A stretch of DNA of 64,000 nucleotides, taken from NCBI RefSeq assembly GCF_030814995.1, contig NZ_JAUSVX010000016.1, forward strand, positions 157,793 to 221,792, written 5' to 3'. The notes beneath the pieces were generated by a model. That model saw nothing but the letters and a program-made list of their open reading frames with translations, was not told the DNA's origin and did no database searches. The translations under genes and the position numbers were made by a program. This document shows, one piece after another, positions 37,063 to 47,965 of the stretch. Numbering within the stretch: the first letter of the stretch is position 1; every line of letters starts with the position of its first letter. This stretch comes from Labrys wisconsinensis. Lineage in GTDB: Bacteria > Pseudomonadota > Alphaproteobacteria > Rhizobiales > Labraceae.

Positions 37063-37081
37063 ATTACGGGGACAGTTTACT
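37063..37081 (+). repeat. Left inverted end of RAYT element 1
   Basis: ATTACGGGGACAGTTTACT, a perfect inverse of 37766-37784. Confidence 0.85.
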
Positions 37082-37108
37082 TTTCTTACGTTCTCGCTAG
37101 GCTGGGGC

Positions 37109-37783
37109 ATGGCTCGCATCGCCCGCCTGGTGGTCCCCGGCCTCGCGCATCATGTGACGCAGCGGGGCAATCGCCGTGAGCGGGTGTTCTTCACCGAAGA
37201 CGACTACCGGGCCTACCTCAACCTGCTGAAGGCCTATCTGCCGAAGTCGGGCACGCGCCTCCTCGCCTGGTGTCTGATGCCCAATCATGTGCACCTCCTG
37301 GCCGTGCCGGACGGACAGGACGGCCTGCGAGCCCTGCTCGGCGAGGTGCACCGGCGCTACACCGCAGGGATCAACGCCCGCAACGGCTGGACCGGCCATC
37401 TCTGGCAGGGCCGCTTCGGCTCGGTCGTCATGGAGGAGGATCACCTCGTCCATGCCGTGCGCTATGTCTGCCTCAATCCGGTGCGGGCGAAGCTGGTGAC
37501 CCGGGCCGAGGACTGGCCGTGGGCGAGCACCCGGGCGCACTTGAGCGGCCGCGACGACGGCCTGACCGACCTGACGCCAGTGCGCGAACGGTTCGCGACC
37601 TTCGCCGACCTGCTCGACAGCGCAGAGGACGAAGCCGCGGTCGCGGCGCTGCGCCGGAGCGAGAGGACCGGGCGTCCGCTCGGCTCCGCGAGCTGGCTTG
37701 CCGGGCTGGAAGCGACGACGGGGCGCGTCCTGGCCCGACGCAAGCCGGGACCACGGCCGGAGTTGAGTAAACTGTCCCCGTAA
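37109..37783 (+). CDS. REP-associated tyrosine transposase (Y1_Tnp/RAYT)
   Basis: A 224-residue transposase. It begins MARIARLVVPGLAHHVTQRG (family start), carries the HUH motif in CLMPNHVHLLAV, GHLWQGRFGSVVMEE, and the catalytic Tyr in HAVRYVCLNPVRAKL. Such enzymes cut and join single-stranded REP hairpins without target duplication. The stop codon lies inside the right inverted repeat. All motifs are intact, so it could be active. Confidence 0.92.
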   Translation: MARIARLVVPGLAHHVTQRGNRRERVFFTEDDYRAYLNLLKAYLPKSGTRLLAWCLMPNHVHLLAVPDGQDGLRALLGEVHRRYTAGINARNGWTGHLWQGRFGSVVMEEDHLVHAVRYVCLNPVRAKLVTRAEDWPWASTRAHLSGRDDGLTDLTPVRERFATFADLLDSAEDEAAVAALRRSERTGRPLGSASWLAGLEATTGRVLARRKPGPRPELSKLSP

Positions 37784-37784
37784 T
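37766..37784 (+). repeat. Right inverted end of RAYT element 1
   Basis: AGTAAACTGTCCCCGTAAT, the reverse complement of the left end; it contains the transposase stop codon. Confidence 0.85.
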
Positions 37785-38020
37785 GCCCGCTGAGCTACAC
37801 CCGGGCCCTGACCGGGCGGATCGAGGCGGTCACCGACCAGCTCAACGCCGGCTCGACCGAGAGCTGGACCTACGGCTATGACGGCCTCGACCAGCTCAAG
37901 CACGCCGGCAATGCCGGCAACAGCGCCTATAACGAGGCCTACAGCTACGACCTCGCCGGCAACCTGACCGCCAAGACCGGGATCGGCACCTACGCCTATC
38001 CGGCCCAGGGCCCTTCGGCG

Positions 38021-39499
38021 GTGCAGCCGCATGCGGTAACGACCGCCGGCAATTACAGCTTCAGCTACGACGCCGACGGCAACATGCTGCAGAGCCTGCT
38101 CGGCGGCATCCTCAACCGCGACCACGCCTGGGACGGCGAGAACCGCCCGGTTGAGGTGCGCACCTATTCCACGGCCGGGGTGCTGACGCTGACCTCGAGC
38201 TTCGTCTACGGGCCGGACGGGACGCGGCTGAAGAAGACCGTCAAGGCCAGCCCGCGCGGCTGCAGCCTGGCGCTGAGCCAGCAGCCGGACGAGACCACGC
38301 TCTATGTCTTCGGCGACGAGCGGGTGACCTATTCGGCCTCGGGCAATGCCTGCGTGCCGACGACGCCGACCTGGATCACCTATCCCACCCCCGAGACCAA
38401 GCGCGAGGCGGTGCCGGGGCAGGCGGTGCAGACCTACACGCTGCTCAAGGACCACCTCGGCTCGCTGCGCATCGTCGCGGACGGCACCGGCACGCCGGCG
38501 ACCGCCTCGAGCTACGCCCCGTTCGGCTTCCAGCGGGCGGTCCTGACCTCGACCACGACACGCGAGGACAAGGCCTTCATCGGCGAGCGCCAGGACGAGA
38601 CCGGCCTGCTCTACCTCAATGCGCGGTACTACGACCCGAGGATCGCGCGGTTCGTCTCACCGGACTGGTGGGACCCGACCCAGGGCACCGTCGGCACCGA
38701 CAGATACGGCTACGCCGCCAACGATCCGGTCAATGTCGCGGACCCGAGCGGACACTATGCCGATGACGACACGCACGACATCGGCGAACAGGAGCATGAT
38801 GCGGCGCAGGGAACGCTGAAAGCGGAGCTCGATCAGGGGCAATTCGCCGAGCATCCGGACGCGACTGCTCAACGAACGGCTCAGACGGGAGGAGAGGGAC
38901 TCGGAGATCCACAGGATCCCCAGCATCAACTCCCCTTTGAAAAGAGGATGGAGGTCGAAACGATATTCGGCCCGCGTGAACCCGGCTTCACGAGCGGCAA
39001 GGATCCGGAGGCGGAGAAGGAACGGTTTGAGAATGCGTTCGAAAGTGGTGTTATCGGAGCCTTGGGTTCGTTAAAGCAAGGAATTGACTACGGCCCTTTG
39101 GACGCTCTCGGCCGTCCCACCGGTGTTCGAGCAACAATCACGAAGGATATGTTAGGAACGGGAACACCAGCTGATCCTGCCATCACTCCGCCCGGTTGGA
39201 GCGGAAACGGGGCCTTGTCCAACCAGGCGCGGTCGCACCTATTAGGACGTCAACTTGGCGGCTCGGGAGATGAATCTAGAAACTTGGTTACGTTGCAACA
39301 AAATCCTGTGAACAGCCCTGTCATGCGAGGTTTCGAAAACCAAGTCCGAGCGGCCGTTGAAGGGGGGGAGACGGTAAAGTATTCTTCAACGCCAATCTAC
39401 AATGGCTCGAACCCAATCCCAAGAGGTGTTACACTCAGCGGCACGAGCCAGAATGGCTTTAATCTGAATGTTACAGTGTTAGATCCCGCTGGACGATAG
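38021..39499 (+). CDS. Displaced Rhs tip with DNA/RNA non-specific endonuclease toxin domain
   Basis: The Rhs-coding frame is open from 37784, right after the transposase stop; GTG 38021 is the first plausible start (492 aa). The first ~245 residues repeat the Rhs core up to DPSGH. The tip (residues ~246-492) ends in an Endonuclea_NS_2-type domain (PF13930 group): [40 protein letters not shown] and [20 protein letters not shown], where His of SHLLG is the likely general base. With no signal peptide or shell it is probably a silent spare module. The SUKH gene starts directly after the stop. Confidence 0.8.
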   Translation: MQPHAVTTAGNYSFSYDADGNMLQSLLGGILNRDHAWDGENRPVEVRTYSTAGVLTLTSSFVYGPDGTRLKKTVKASPRGCSLALSQQPDETTLYVFGDERVTYSASGNACVPTTPTWITYPTPETKREAVPGQAVQTYTLLKDHLGSLRIVADGTGTPATASSYAPFGFQRAVLTSTTTREDKAFIGERQDETGLLYLNARYYDPRIARFVSPDWWDPTQGTVGTDRYGYAANDPVNVADPSGHYADDDTHDIGEQEHDAAQGTLKAELDQGQFAEHPDATAQRTAQTGGEGLGDPQDPQHQLPFEKRMEVETIFGPREPGFTSGKDPEAEKERFENAFESGVIGALGSLKQGIDYGPLDALGRPTGVRATITKDMLGTGTPADPAITPPGWSGNGALSNQARSHLLGRQLGGSGDESRNLVTLQQNPVNSPVMRGFENQVRAAVEGGETVKYSSTPIYNGSNPIPRGVTLSGTSQNGFNLNVTVLDPAGR

Positions 39500-40024
39500 A
39501 TGATTATCGATAACTTAACAATTTTGATACCACCACCCGCAGACCCCGTCGAGACACGTGGGTCATGGATGCAAGTTGAAATGTCCTTGGGGACTCATCT
39601 TCCTGATGATTTCAAGGAATTTATAGATGTATATGGAAGTGGAAAAATTGGAGATTTTATTTCTATATTGAATCCATTTTCCACCAGACCATCATTAAAT
39701 TTGATTGAAGTATCAAAGAAGAATCTCGAAGCCCTGCGTGTATTATCAATCGAATTTGGGGAAGTGACTAAATCTGATCTATTCCCAGTCCCTGGTGGAA
39801 TTTTACCAGTTGCCCTTACTGACAATGGTGATGTAATTCATTGGAAAACAACTGGTAAGCCAAATGATTGGACTATCGTCGTCAACGAAGCTCGCAGCCC
39901 TCTTTACGAACATTACAATTGCAGTTTGACGCGATTTATCGAAAATCTCGCCAAGGGAGAGATAACATCCGATATATTTCCAAAATCTTTCGTCGAGTCA
40001 ATATTAGTATTTAGTATCACTTAG
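39500..40024 (+). CDS. SMI1/KNR4 (SUKH) family immunity protein
   Basis: A 174-residue protein with SUKH-fold marks: the N-terminal helix and turn LGTHLPDDFKEFIDVYGSGK ('lP.dyk.fl..yngG'), IGDFISILNPF, FPVPGGILPVALTDNGDVIH (the central strand-turn) and a C-terminal helix SLTRFIENLAKG. SUKH proteins protect against nuclease toxins, matching the endonuclease domain just upstream. ATG 39500 abuts the toxin stop (TAGATG). It is strongly A+T-rich. Confidence 0.8.
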   Translation: MIIDNLTILIPPPADPVETRGSWMQVEMSLGTHLPDDFKEFIDVYGSGKIGDFISILNPFSTRPSLNLIEVSKKNLEALRVLSIEFGEVTKSDLFPVPGGILPVALTDNGDVIHWKTTGKPNDWTIVVNEARSPLYEHYNCSLTRFIENLAKGEITSDIFPKSFVESILVFSIT

Positions 40025-40102
40025 ATTTTTTATTTATTCTTATGGGCGACATATCATGCACATATCAGGACAGATCATAAAGCAACAAGTGTGACAATAG
40101 AT

Positions 40103-40426
40103 ATGATTGATTTATCCGAAATTTGTACATTGGAATCGGCAGAACTCGCTTACCGAAAGGGGCACCTTAGGAGAGTCCTGCTCTTGCCGACAGAACTCGG
40201 AGGGCGCGAGGTGCCGGAGAACACCGTGTATATCTCCGATCGCGCTTGGCGGATAAAGGAGAATTCGACCACAGAACTCCTTGCCTTGGTTGGACGCGGG
40301 GAGGCTAGCGAGATATCCGTCATCCCAGAATACCGCGGGAACAGTTTTGTTCCGAGCATCCTCATTGTAACAGCCGGGAAGAAAGAGGTACCGCCAATTT
40401 ATCATATAGATATTCATGTTTGGTAA
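40103..40426 (+). CDS. Orphan immunity-like protein, unknown family
   Basis: A 107-residue soluble protein (LSEICTLESAELAYRKGHLR, ELGGREVPENTVYISDRAWR, IISVIPEYRG-like ISVIPEYRGNSFVPSILIVT). No family is recognised. It lies between the SUKH gene and a RAYT element, is A+T-richer than the Rhs DNA, and has no toxin in front of it, as expected for an immunity gene left behind by rearrangement. An upstream GTG (40091) is also in frame. Confidence 0.5.
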   Translation: MIDLSEICTLESAELAYRKGHLRRVLLLPTELGGREVPENTVYISDRAWRIKENSTTELLALVGRGEASEISVIPEYRGNSFVPSILIVTAGKKEVPPIYHIDIHVW

Positions 40427-40429
40427 CAC

Positions 40430-40528
40430 GTCGAGGAGTTGCGATACTACGATGTATATTTGAAATTATGGAGGAATTTTACTTTTGATGACTACCTGAA
40501 ATTCGTCAGAAATTTCGAGCCTATATGA
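40430..40528 (+). pseudogene. C-terminal remnant of an unknown gene
   Basis: The open frame reads VEELRYYDVYLKLWRNFTFD followed by DYLKFVRNFEPI and a stop at 40526-40528, immediately before the RAYT left end. It has protein-like composition but no start, so it is probably the tail of a lost immunity gene. Confidence 0.35.
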
Positions 40529-40547
40529 ATTACGGGGACAGTTTACT
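40529..40547 (+). repeat. Left inverted end of RAYT element 2
   Basis: ATTACGGGGACAGTTTACT, identical to the left end of element 1. Confidence 0.85.
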
Positions 40548-40574
40548 TTTCTTACGTTCTCGCTAGGCTGGGGC

Positions 40575-41225
40575 ATGGCTCGCATCGCCCGCCTGGTGGT
40601 CCCCGGCCTCGCGCATCATGTGACGCAGCGGGGCAATCGCCGTGAGCGGGGGTTCTTCACCGAAGACGACTACCGGGCCTACCTCGACCTGCTGAAGGCC
40701 TACCTGCCGAAGTCGGGCACGCGCCTCCTCGCCTGGTGCCTGATGCCCAACCATGTGCACCTGCTGGCCGTGCCCGACGGGCCGGATGGCCTGCGGGCCC
40801 TGCTCGGCGAGGTGCACCGGCGCTACACCGCAGGGATCAACGCCCGCAACGGCTGGACCGGCCATCTCTGGCAGGGCCGCTTCGGCTCGGTCGTCATGGA
40901 GGAGTATCACTTCGTCCATGCGGTGCGCTATGTCTGCCTCAATCCGGTGCGGGCAAAGCTGGCGCCCCGGGCCGAGGACTGGCCGTGGGCGAGCACCCGG
41001 GCACATCTGAGCGGCCACGACGATGGCCTGACCGACCTCGCGCCGGTGCGCGACCTTCGCCGACCTGCTCGACAGCGCAGAGGACGAAGCCGCGGTCGCG
41101 GCGCTGCGCCGGAGCGAGAGGAGCGGGCGTCCGCTCGGCTCCGCGGGCTGGCTTGCCGGGCTGGAAGCGACGACGGGGCGCGTCCTGGCCCGACGCAAGC
41201 CGGGACCACGGCCGGAGTCGAGTAA
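40575..41225 (+). pseudogene. RAYT transposase with 11-bp deletion
   Basis: Identical in plan to the intact transposase for the first ~155 residues (HUH motif and catalytic Tyr retained). Then an 11-base deletion between short GCGA repeats, just after the codons for LAPVR, throws the rest out of frame. The distance from ATG to the right end is 646 bases against 657 in the intact copy, which confirms the loss. The catalytic domain may still be made, but the C-terminus is wrong. Confidence 0.85.
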
Positions 41226-41239
41226 ACTGTCCCCGCAAT
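41221..41239 (+). repeat. Right inverted end of RAYT element 2
   Basis: AGTAAACTGTCCCCGCAAT; one T-to-C change compared with element 1 also destroys the stop codon that lies there in the intact copy. Confidence 0.8.
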
Positions 41240-41373
41240 GCCAGAGCAATACTGCTAGGGTCCCCCAATACCTACAAGCCTCAGGGGCAGTGGTAGTGCC
41301 GAGAGGGTTGGCAGAGGAATTGGAAGTCACGAGAATGAAGTACGGAGAACGGCGATGCACTCTGGTGATATAG
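41240..41373 (+). pseudogene. C-terminal tail of a third toxin, cut by RAYT element 2
   Basis: From the element's right end an open frame reads NTARVPQYLQASGAVVVPRG then LAEELEVTRMKYGERRCTLV and stops at 41371-41373. It has no start of its own and overlaps the next gene's start by 19 bases, the arrangement seen between toxin tips and immunity genes in this locus. The toxin domain itself is gone; the family is unknown. Confidence 0.45.
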
Positions 41374-41810
41374 TTGAATCCTTCGTGTATAGGGAAGAAA
41401 ATTATGGAGTATTCCTTAAATATGAGGACGCAGAAATATTTGTACACCTACCAGAGATGTCATGGACGGAGCGTGCTCCTGCCAATCAACTAGGACTGAT
41501 GAATACACTCGTCGCAGTAAAGCTTATAAAATACATAGAAGAGAAAAAACAATGGCTTGCCTCCATCAGAAAGGCTCATCCGGAAAATAATCCGTATGTA
41601 AATTTATCAAAAGTGAATTCGAGTACAGTTTTTGATGGAAAGGTATTCAGTGTATCGATTGGTGACTTCTTCGTTTCCATGGAAGGCGGGGCGTTGGGGC
41701 GAATTTCCGAGAACCCGCTCAACAAAACCATCTCCGTTGGTGACGACGTTCGTGTGTCAGTGATCGATGTTGACCCCCAAGAAGGTAAAATGAATCTGAT
41801 GCTTCGCTAG
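41355..41810 (+). CDS. S1-domain protein, candidate immunity gene
   Basis: A 151-residue protein with two S1/OB-like halves: residues 2-38 (SGDIVESFVYREENYGVFLK, then EIFVHLPEMSW) and ~88-151 (FDGKVFSVSIGDFFVSMEGG, then VGDDVRVSVIDVDPQEGKMN). S1 domains bind RNA. Its position, overlapping the tail of a broken toxin, suggests an immunity protein against an RNA- or translation-directed toxin. It is A+T-rich like the other cargo genes. Confidence 0.65.
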   Translation: MHSGDIVESFVYREENYGVFLKYEDAEIFVHLPEMSWTERAPANQLGLMNTLVAVKLIKYIEEKKQWLASIRKAHPENNPYVNLSKVNSSTVFDGKVFSVSIGDFFVSMEGGALGRISENPLNKTISVGDDVRVSVIDVDPQEGKMNLMLR

Positions 41811-42045
41811 CGCGAGCGCGGCGCGCTCGCCTACGATGAGAGAGGGAATTACGTGGCAGTTTACTGGTAGACTGCACCCCGGACCTGGGACAGCGAGCCG
41901 GGCAGCCGTCCCCGCTCCCCTCTTCTTCATCACGTCCACCACCTCACCCGATAGACGATGAGCTGCGGTGACATGGGCCGCTGCAATCCACCGCCGGCAA
42001 ATCCGGCGCGGTTCACTGCCATCTGAACGCGATCCGGCACCTTCA

Positions 42046-43068
42046 TCAAGGCAGGTCGCGAACGGATGCCCGGAACGCCGACCGGCTCACCGAGGCGTTC
42101 GGCAACTGCGGATCGTACACGAGGTAATCGTTCTTATACGCTTCGGGCGAAAGCGCCTTGCCCGTGTGCAAGTCGGGATAGTTGAAATAGAGCACGGTGC
42201 CGACTCTGAATTTGGGGGCCTCGCTGTGCAGCCACCACCCCATGTTGCCGAAGGAACGGCCAAACCATTCGGCCTTGCTGTGCCCGAGCGCGGCAGCCGC
42301 GGCATCGGGTTCCGTCGTCGCCGTTTCCGCGATCACCAGCGGCTTGGTGCGATCGATGGCGGGGTTCGAGCGGATGGCAACCAGAGAGTCGTGGAATATC
42401 TGCCGCATGCTCGTCCACCCGCCCTGCGAGGTGGAATGGTTGTATCCGTCCAGGGCGAGATACTCGACTTCGTCATTGCCCGGATAGTACGCGCCGAACT
42501 TGTTGTCCTGATTGACGCCTGGGCACCACATGAACGGCAGATCAGGGAAGCCGCTCCGCATGACGCTGCGCACATGCCGCCATGCCGGATTGAACTGCGA
42601 TATCGAATTGCCGTCGTGCTCTTTCTTGAATCCCCAGGGATACCAGTCTCCGTTCATCTCGTGGAAGGGACGTACGATGACTTGTACCTGGGGGTGGCTT
42701 TGCTGCCATTGAAACAGTTCGGCGGAGAGCTTTTTCAGGTCCTCGTCCAGCTTGCCCTGCTCGATCGTCGCCAAGCTGTTTTCGAGGCCGACGGTCACGA
42801 CGATATGCGTCACCCCTCTTTGCGCCAGGGTATCGAATAGCTTCGTGTTCAGCGGCTGATCGTATTTCATGAAATTGAGATTCCAGCGCAATGCGTGCGC
42901 CGCGTCTCTCACCGTGGCGTCATACTGCGCGACGCTTTCCGCATCGGTGCCGAGCACCGGCACCGTCCCGGCTGCCGCTGCCGCGAGAGGGGGCATGCAG
43001 CACAGGATTGCGAGCGCCATCGGGCATAGACCGTTGGTATCGCGGCGCGATTTCCTTGTCATTCGCAT
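42046..43068 (-). CDS. Secreted glycoside hydrolase family 26-like protein
   Basis: A 340-residue protein with a signal peptide (residues ~14-34, CPMALAILCCMPPLAAAAAG) and a GH26-type (beta/alpha)8 barrel. The acid/base Glu137 lies in VRPFHEMNGDWYPWG and the nucleophile Glu248 in PLVIAETATTE; WCPGVNQDNKFGAYYPGND and EYLALDGYN match the family. GH26 enzymes cleave beta-mannan or related exopolysaccharide. The start is either ATG 43068 or 43062. It faces the toxin locus and stands alone. Confidence 0.82.
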   Translation of the reverse strand: MRMTRKSRRDTNGLCPMALAILCCMPPLAAAAAGTVPVLGTDAESVAQYDATVRDAAHALRWNLNFMKYDQPLNTKLFDTLAQRGVTHIVVTVGLENSLATIEQGKLDEDLKKLSAELFQWQQSHPQVQVIVRPFHEMNGDWYPWGFKKEHDGNSISQFNPAWRHVRSVMRSGFPDLPFMWCPGVNQDNKFGAYYPGNDEVEYLALDGYNHSTSQGGWTSMRQIFHDSLVAIRSNPAIDRTKPLVIAETATTEPDAAAAALGHSKAEWFGRSFGNMGWWLHSEAPKFRVGTVLYFNYPDLHTGKALSPEAYKNDYLVYDPQLPNASVSRSAFRASVRDLP

Positions 43069-43339
43069 CACCGTGTCTGGGGAGGCTCGTCTGCAGGCAC
43101 CGAGCGAAGCACCCACGACATGACTGAAACCTGAACGACCGGCCGGCGCGCGTCGCGATCGAGACAGCCGGGCGCAGGAGATTGCTCCGGTGCTCCGGAA
43201 CGAGGGGGATGTCGATCGGCGCGCCGAGGCATGCGGACCAGCCGGCCGGAAGCGGGGCAGCCTGCGGGGACCGGGGCCGCCGGCATCGAGCCTCACCGGC
43301 ATCGAGGCGAACGACTGCGGCGATGCCCCGGGGCCGGCT

Positions 43340-44143
43340 TCAGCCCGAGCTTTCGGCCCGCGCCAGCAGCGCCGGAATCCACGCCATGTCGCTGCCCACC
43401 AGCGCGTCCGGTCCGTGGAGCGCCACAGACTGCCCGAGCGCCTTGATCTCGATCGCCTCGCCCTGAGCCGCCCGTGCCGTGCGCAGGTCCGGGTGGTGCT
43501 GCGTCGCCGACCAGACGATGTAGCGCCCCAGCGCGGTCACGCGCCGCGGCAGGGCGACGACCAGCATCGCAATGCCGGCTCCGGCGCCGAGGGCCGCCAG
43601 CCAGCTCCGTGCGTCCGCCGGCATCGCCAGCCCCGCCCATCCGCACAGCACGGCCAGGATGAACGCCAGGAACGGCAGCATGTTGCGCGCATAGGCCGCC
43701 CACCAGGCCCGCGATCCCAACGATCGGACATAGCCCATGGCGGTGAGGTCGCGGCGCAGCTGCGCGATCACGCCCTTGCGCTCGAGCGAGGCCTCCAGCC
43801 GGGCCAGCAGATCCGGAAACACCGCCGGTGTCCGCGCGACCGCCAGGGTCTCGCGCTCGACGGCATCGAGCGGCTCATGGTCGGCGCCGCCCGGCGTCAG
43901 AACCCCCGCGATCCCCGGCACCAGCACCTTGCGCCCGAGCAGCCGCACCACGCCCGTCAGCGCGACCCGCGACGCCCCGCCGCTGATCATCGCCATCTGG
44001 TAGGCAGAGACCTTGCCGGTCGGCAACGTCGCGCCGGCACGCCAGACCCGGCGCTCGATGATCAGGCGTCGCGCCAGGGTCACGGCGAGGGCCGCGACGA
44101 ACCCCGCTCCATAGACCAGGGTCGCAACCGTCATATCCAGCAT
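43340..44143 (-). CDS. TIGR04222-like membrane protein
   Basis: A 267-residue protein with a helix at the N-terminus (~6-26), a soluble segment with MAMISGGASRVALTGVVRLL that fits the TIGR04222 box ('AyLaGGprravdaAl..L'), and two further helices (~160-182 and ~190-207). The motif marks a family of membrane proteins of unknown function. It is divergent from the oxidase gene. Confidence 0.6.
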   Translation of the reverse strand: MLDMTVATLVYGAGFVAALAVTLARRLIIERRVWRAGATLPTGKVSAYQMAMISGGASRVALTGVVRLLGRKVLVPGIAGVLTPGGADHEPLDAVERETLAVARTPAVFPDLLARLEASLERKGVIAQLRRDLTAMGYVRSLGSRAWWAAYARNMLPFLAFILAVLCGWAGLAMPADARSWLAALGAGAGIAMLVVALPRRVTALGRYIVWSATQHHPDLRTARAAQGEAIEIKALGQSVALHGPDALVGSDMAWIPALLARAESSG

Positions 44144-46152
<2,009 letters not shown>

Positions 46153-46216
46153 CCGGCGGCCGGGAGGACGGAGCGGCTGCGGTCCCCGGCTCGCGGGCCG
46201 GCCCGTCGCCGCCCGC

Positions 46217-47899
46217 TCAGAAGGCCCGGCCGCCCAGCGGCCGGCTCCGGCGCACCGGGGGCCTGCGGCCGAGGGACGCCTCGCGCGCCAGGCGCGGGGC
46301 GCGCATCTGCGCCAGGCCGGCGGCGCCCTCGGCAACGTCGTCGAGGAACAGCGGCCGGGCGAAGTAGAAGCCCTGGGCGAAGCGGATGCGCGTCGCCGCC
46401 ATGAGATAGGTCAGCTCCTCCGCCGTCTCCACGCCCTCCACCAGCACCGCCATGTCGAGGGCCGCGCCCAGCGATTCGATCGCCCGCAGGATGCTCTGGC
46501 TGCGGGGCCGCTGGTGGATGGAGGCGATGAAGGAGCGGTCGACCTTGATCTCGTCGGCGGTGATGTCGGCCAGGGCCGACAGGGAGGAATAGCCGGCGCC
46601 GAAATCGTCGATCGACACGCCGGCCCCGATCTCGCGCAGCATCGGCAGGATGTGGCTCTGGAACTGGCTCTTGGCGAAGAAGGCCTCCTCGGTCAGCTCG
46701 ACCATGAAGCGCTGAGGCATGCCGGTCGCGTCCAGCGCCCGCACGAGCTCGCGCATGAAGGGCACCTTGTCCGCCTGCTTGGCCGCGACGTTGAGGCTGA
46801 TGCGGGCCTCCGGCCCGAAGGCCTGGTCGATGCGGTCGAGCGAGGCCATGGTCTCGTCGAGCACCAGCATGGTGATCTCGTCCATCAGGCCGAGCTCGAC
46901 CGCCAGGTTTACGAAGTCGCCGGGCGGATGGATGACGCCCTCCTCGTCGCGCCAGCGCAGCAGCGCCTCGACGCCGGTCACCGTGCCGGAGCGGAAGTCG
47001 ACCTTGGGCTGGTAGGCGCAGCACAGGCGCTGGTCGCGGATGGCGAGCCTCAGGCGCTGCTCGGTCTTGGCGCGCTCGGCGGCGGCGTGGCCGATGTTCG
47101 GATCGAAGAAATGGATGCCGCCCTTGGTGCCGCTCTTGGCCCGGTACATGGCGTTGTCGGCATGGGCGCGCAGCACGTCGTAGTCGGCGCCGTCACGCGG
47201 ATAGAGGCTGACGCCGACCGAGGCCGAGGAGAAGATCTCGTGGCCGTCGATGAAGAACGGCTCCTTCAGCCGCTGGAGCAGCGCCTCGATGTCGCCGGCC
47301 AGGGCCTCCAGCGGCGAGAGCGGGTTGATGAGCAGCACGAACTCGTCGCCGCCCACCCGCGCCAGCATGTCGGACGGGCGCAGGCAATAGCCGATGCGCC
47401 GGACGATGTTGACCAGCAGCGCATCGCCGACGCCGTGGCCGTAATAGTCGTTGATGTGCTTGAAGTTGTCGATGTCGATGAAGGCCAGGGCGAAAGGCGT
47501 GCGCGCCGCCGCCTCGGCGATCAGGCCGTTGACCGCCTGCTCCATCAGGCTGCGGTTGGGCAGGCTGGTCAGCTCGTCGAAATAGGCCCGGCGGAACAGG
47601 TCCTCCTCGAGCCGACGCTGCTGCGTGACGTCGAAGGAGAAGGTGGCGTCGTAGGATCGGTCCCGCCAGGCGACGGCGGCACGACCGAACTCGACGATGC
47701 GCGCGGCGCGGTCCGAGGGCGCCGCCCCGGCCTGGGCCGAAGCGGCATGATCGCAGGCGACGGTGTTGGCGTAGACCACCTCGCCCTCGGCCGAGCGCAC
47801 GCTGACCCCGAAGGGCGCACCGCGCAGCACCGCGGCGAGCAGGTCCGGCGCCTCGGCTGGCAGGAGAGGCTTGGCCGCCGCCTCGTTGGTCAGATCCAT
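46217..47899 (-). CDS. GGDEF-EAL cyclic-di-GMP protein
   Basis: A 560-residue cytosolic protein. Residues ~10-95 resemble a degenerate PAS sensor. The GGDEF domain (~105-265) has an intact active site (RVGGDEFVLL) with DELTSLPNRSLME. The EAL domain (~280-525) keeps GVEALLRWRD, SLNVAAKQ, VELTEEAFF, SIDDFGAGYSSLSAL, KVDRSFI and VEGVET, so both synthesis and breakdown of c-di-GMP are possible. No membrane segment is present. It stands alone between the oxidase and the HerA-like gene. Confidence 0.93.
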   Translation of the reverse strand: MDLTNEAAAKPLLPAEAPDLLAAVLRGAPFGVSVRSAEGEVVYANTVACDHAASAQAGAAPSDRAARIVEFGRAAVAWRDRSYDATFSFDVTQQRRLEEDLFRRAYFDELTSLPNRSLMEQAVNGLIAEAAARTPFALAFIDIDNFKHINDYYGHGVGDALLVNIVRRIGYCLRPSDMLARVGGDEFVLLINPLSPLEALAGDIEALLQRLKEPFFIDGHEIFSSASVGVSLYPRDGADYDVLRAHADNAMYRAKSGTKGGIHFFDPNIGHAAAERAKTEQRLRLAIRDQRLCCAYQPKVDFRSGTVTGVEALLRWRDEEGVIHPPGDFVNLAVELGLMDEITMLVLDETMASLDRIDQAFGPEARISLNVAAKQADKVPFMRELVRALDATGMPQRFMVELTEEAFFAKSQFQSHILPMLREIGAGVSIDDFGAGYSSLSALADITADEIKVDRSFIASIHQRPRSQSILRAIESLGAALDMAVLVEGVETAEELTYLMAATRIRFAQGFYFARPLFLDDVAEGAAGLAQMRAPRLAREASLGRRPPVRRSRPLGGRAF

Positions 47900-47965
47900 G
47901 GTCGTTTCTTCGTGGCGGTCCGGAGGAAGGGTCTGCCGGGCGCAAGCGGCCCGGCGGCGCGCCGG

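Larger units (their letters stand above)
37063..37784 (+). mobile_element. RAYT element 1 (intact), 19-bp inverted ends
   Basis: A 722-bp element bounded by perfect 19-base inverted repeats, ATTACGGGGACAGTTTACT at the left and its reverse complement at the right, with one transposase gene. It interrupts the displaced Rhs module. The second copy at 40529 has the same ends. Confidence 0.85.
36958..38757 (+). repeat. Rhs core segment duplicated (copy 2), split by a RAYT element
   Basis: 36958-37053 matches the copy-1 DNA coding for [20 protein letters not shown]; after the mobile element the match resumes at 37787 ([18 protein letters not shown]) and continues to the DPSGH codons at 38757. About 20 bases of the ancestral sequence are missing at the insertion point. 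Confidence 0.85.
40529..41239 (+). mobile_element. RAYT element 2 (defective)
   Basis: A 711-bp copy of the element at 37063, with the same left end (40529-40547) and a right end (41221-41239) differing by one base. Its transposase is frameshifted. It has landed inside or just before the tip of another Rhs-type toxin. Confidence 0.85.
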
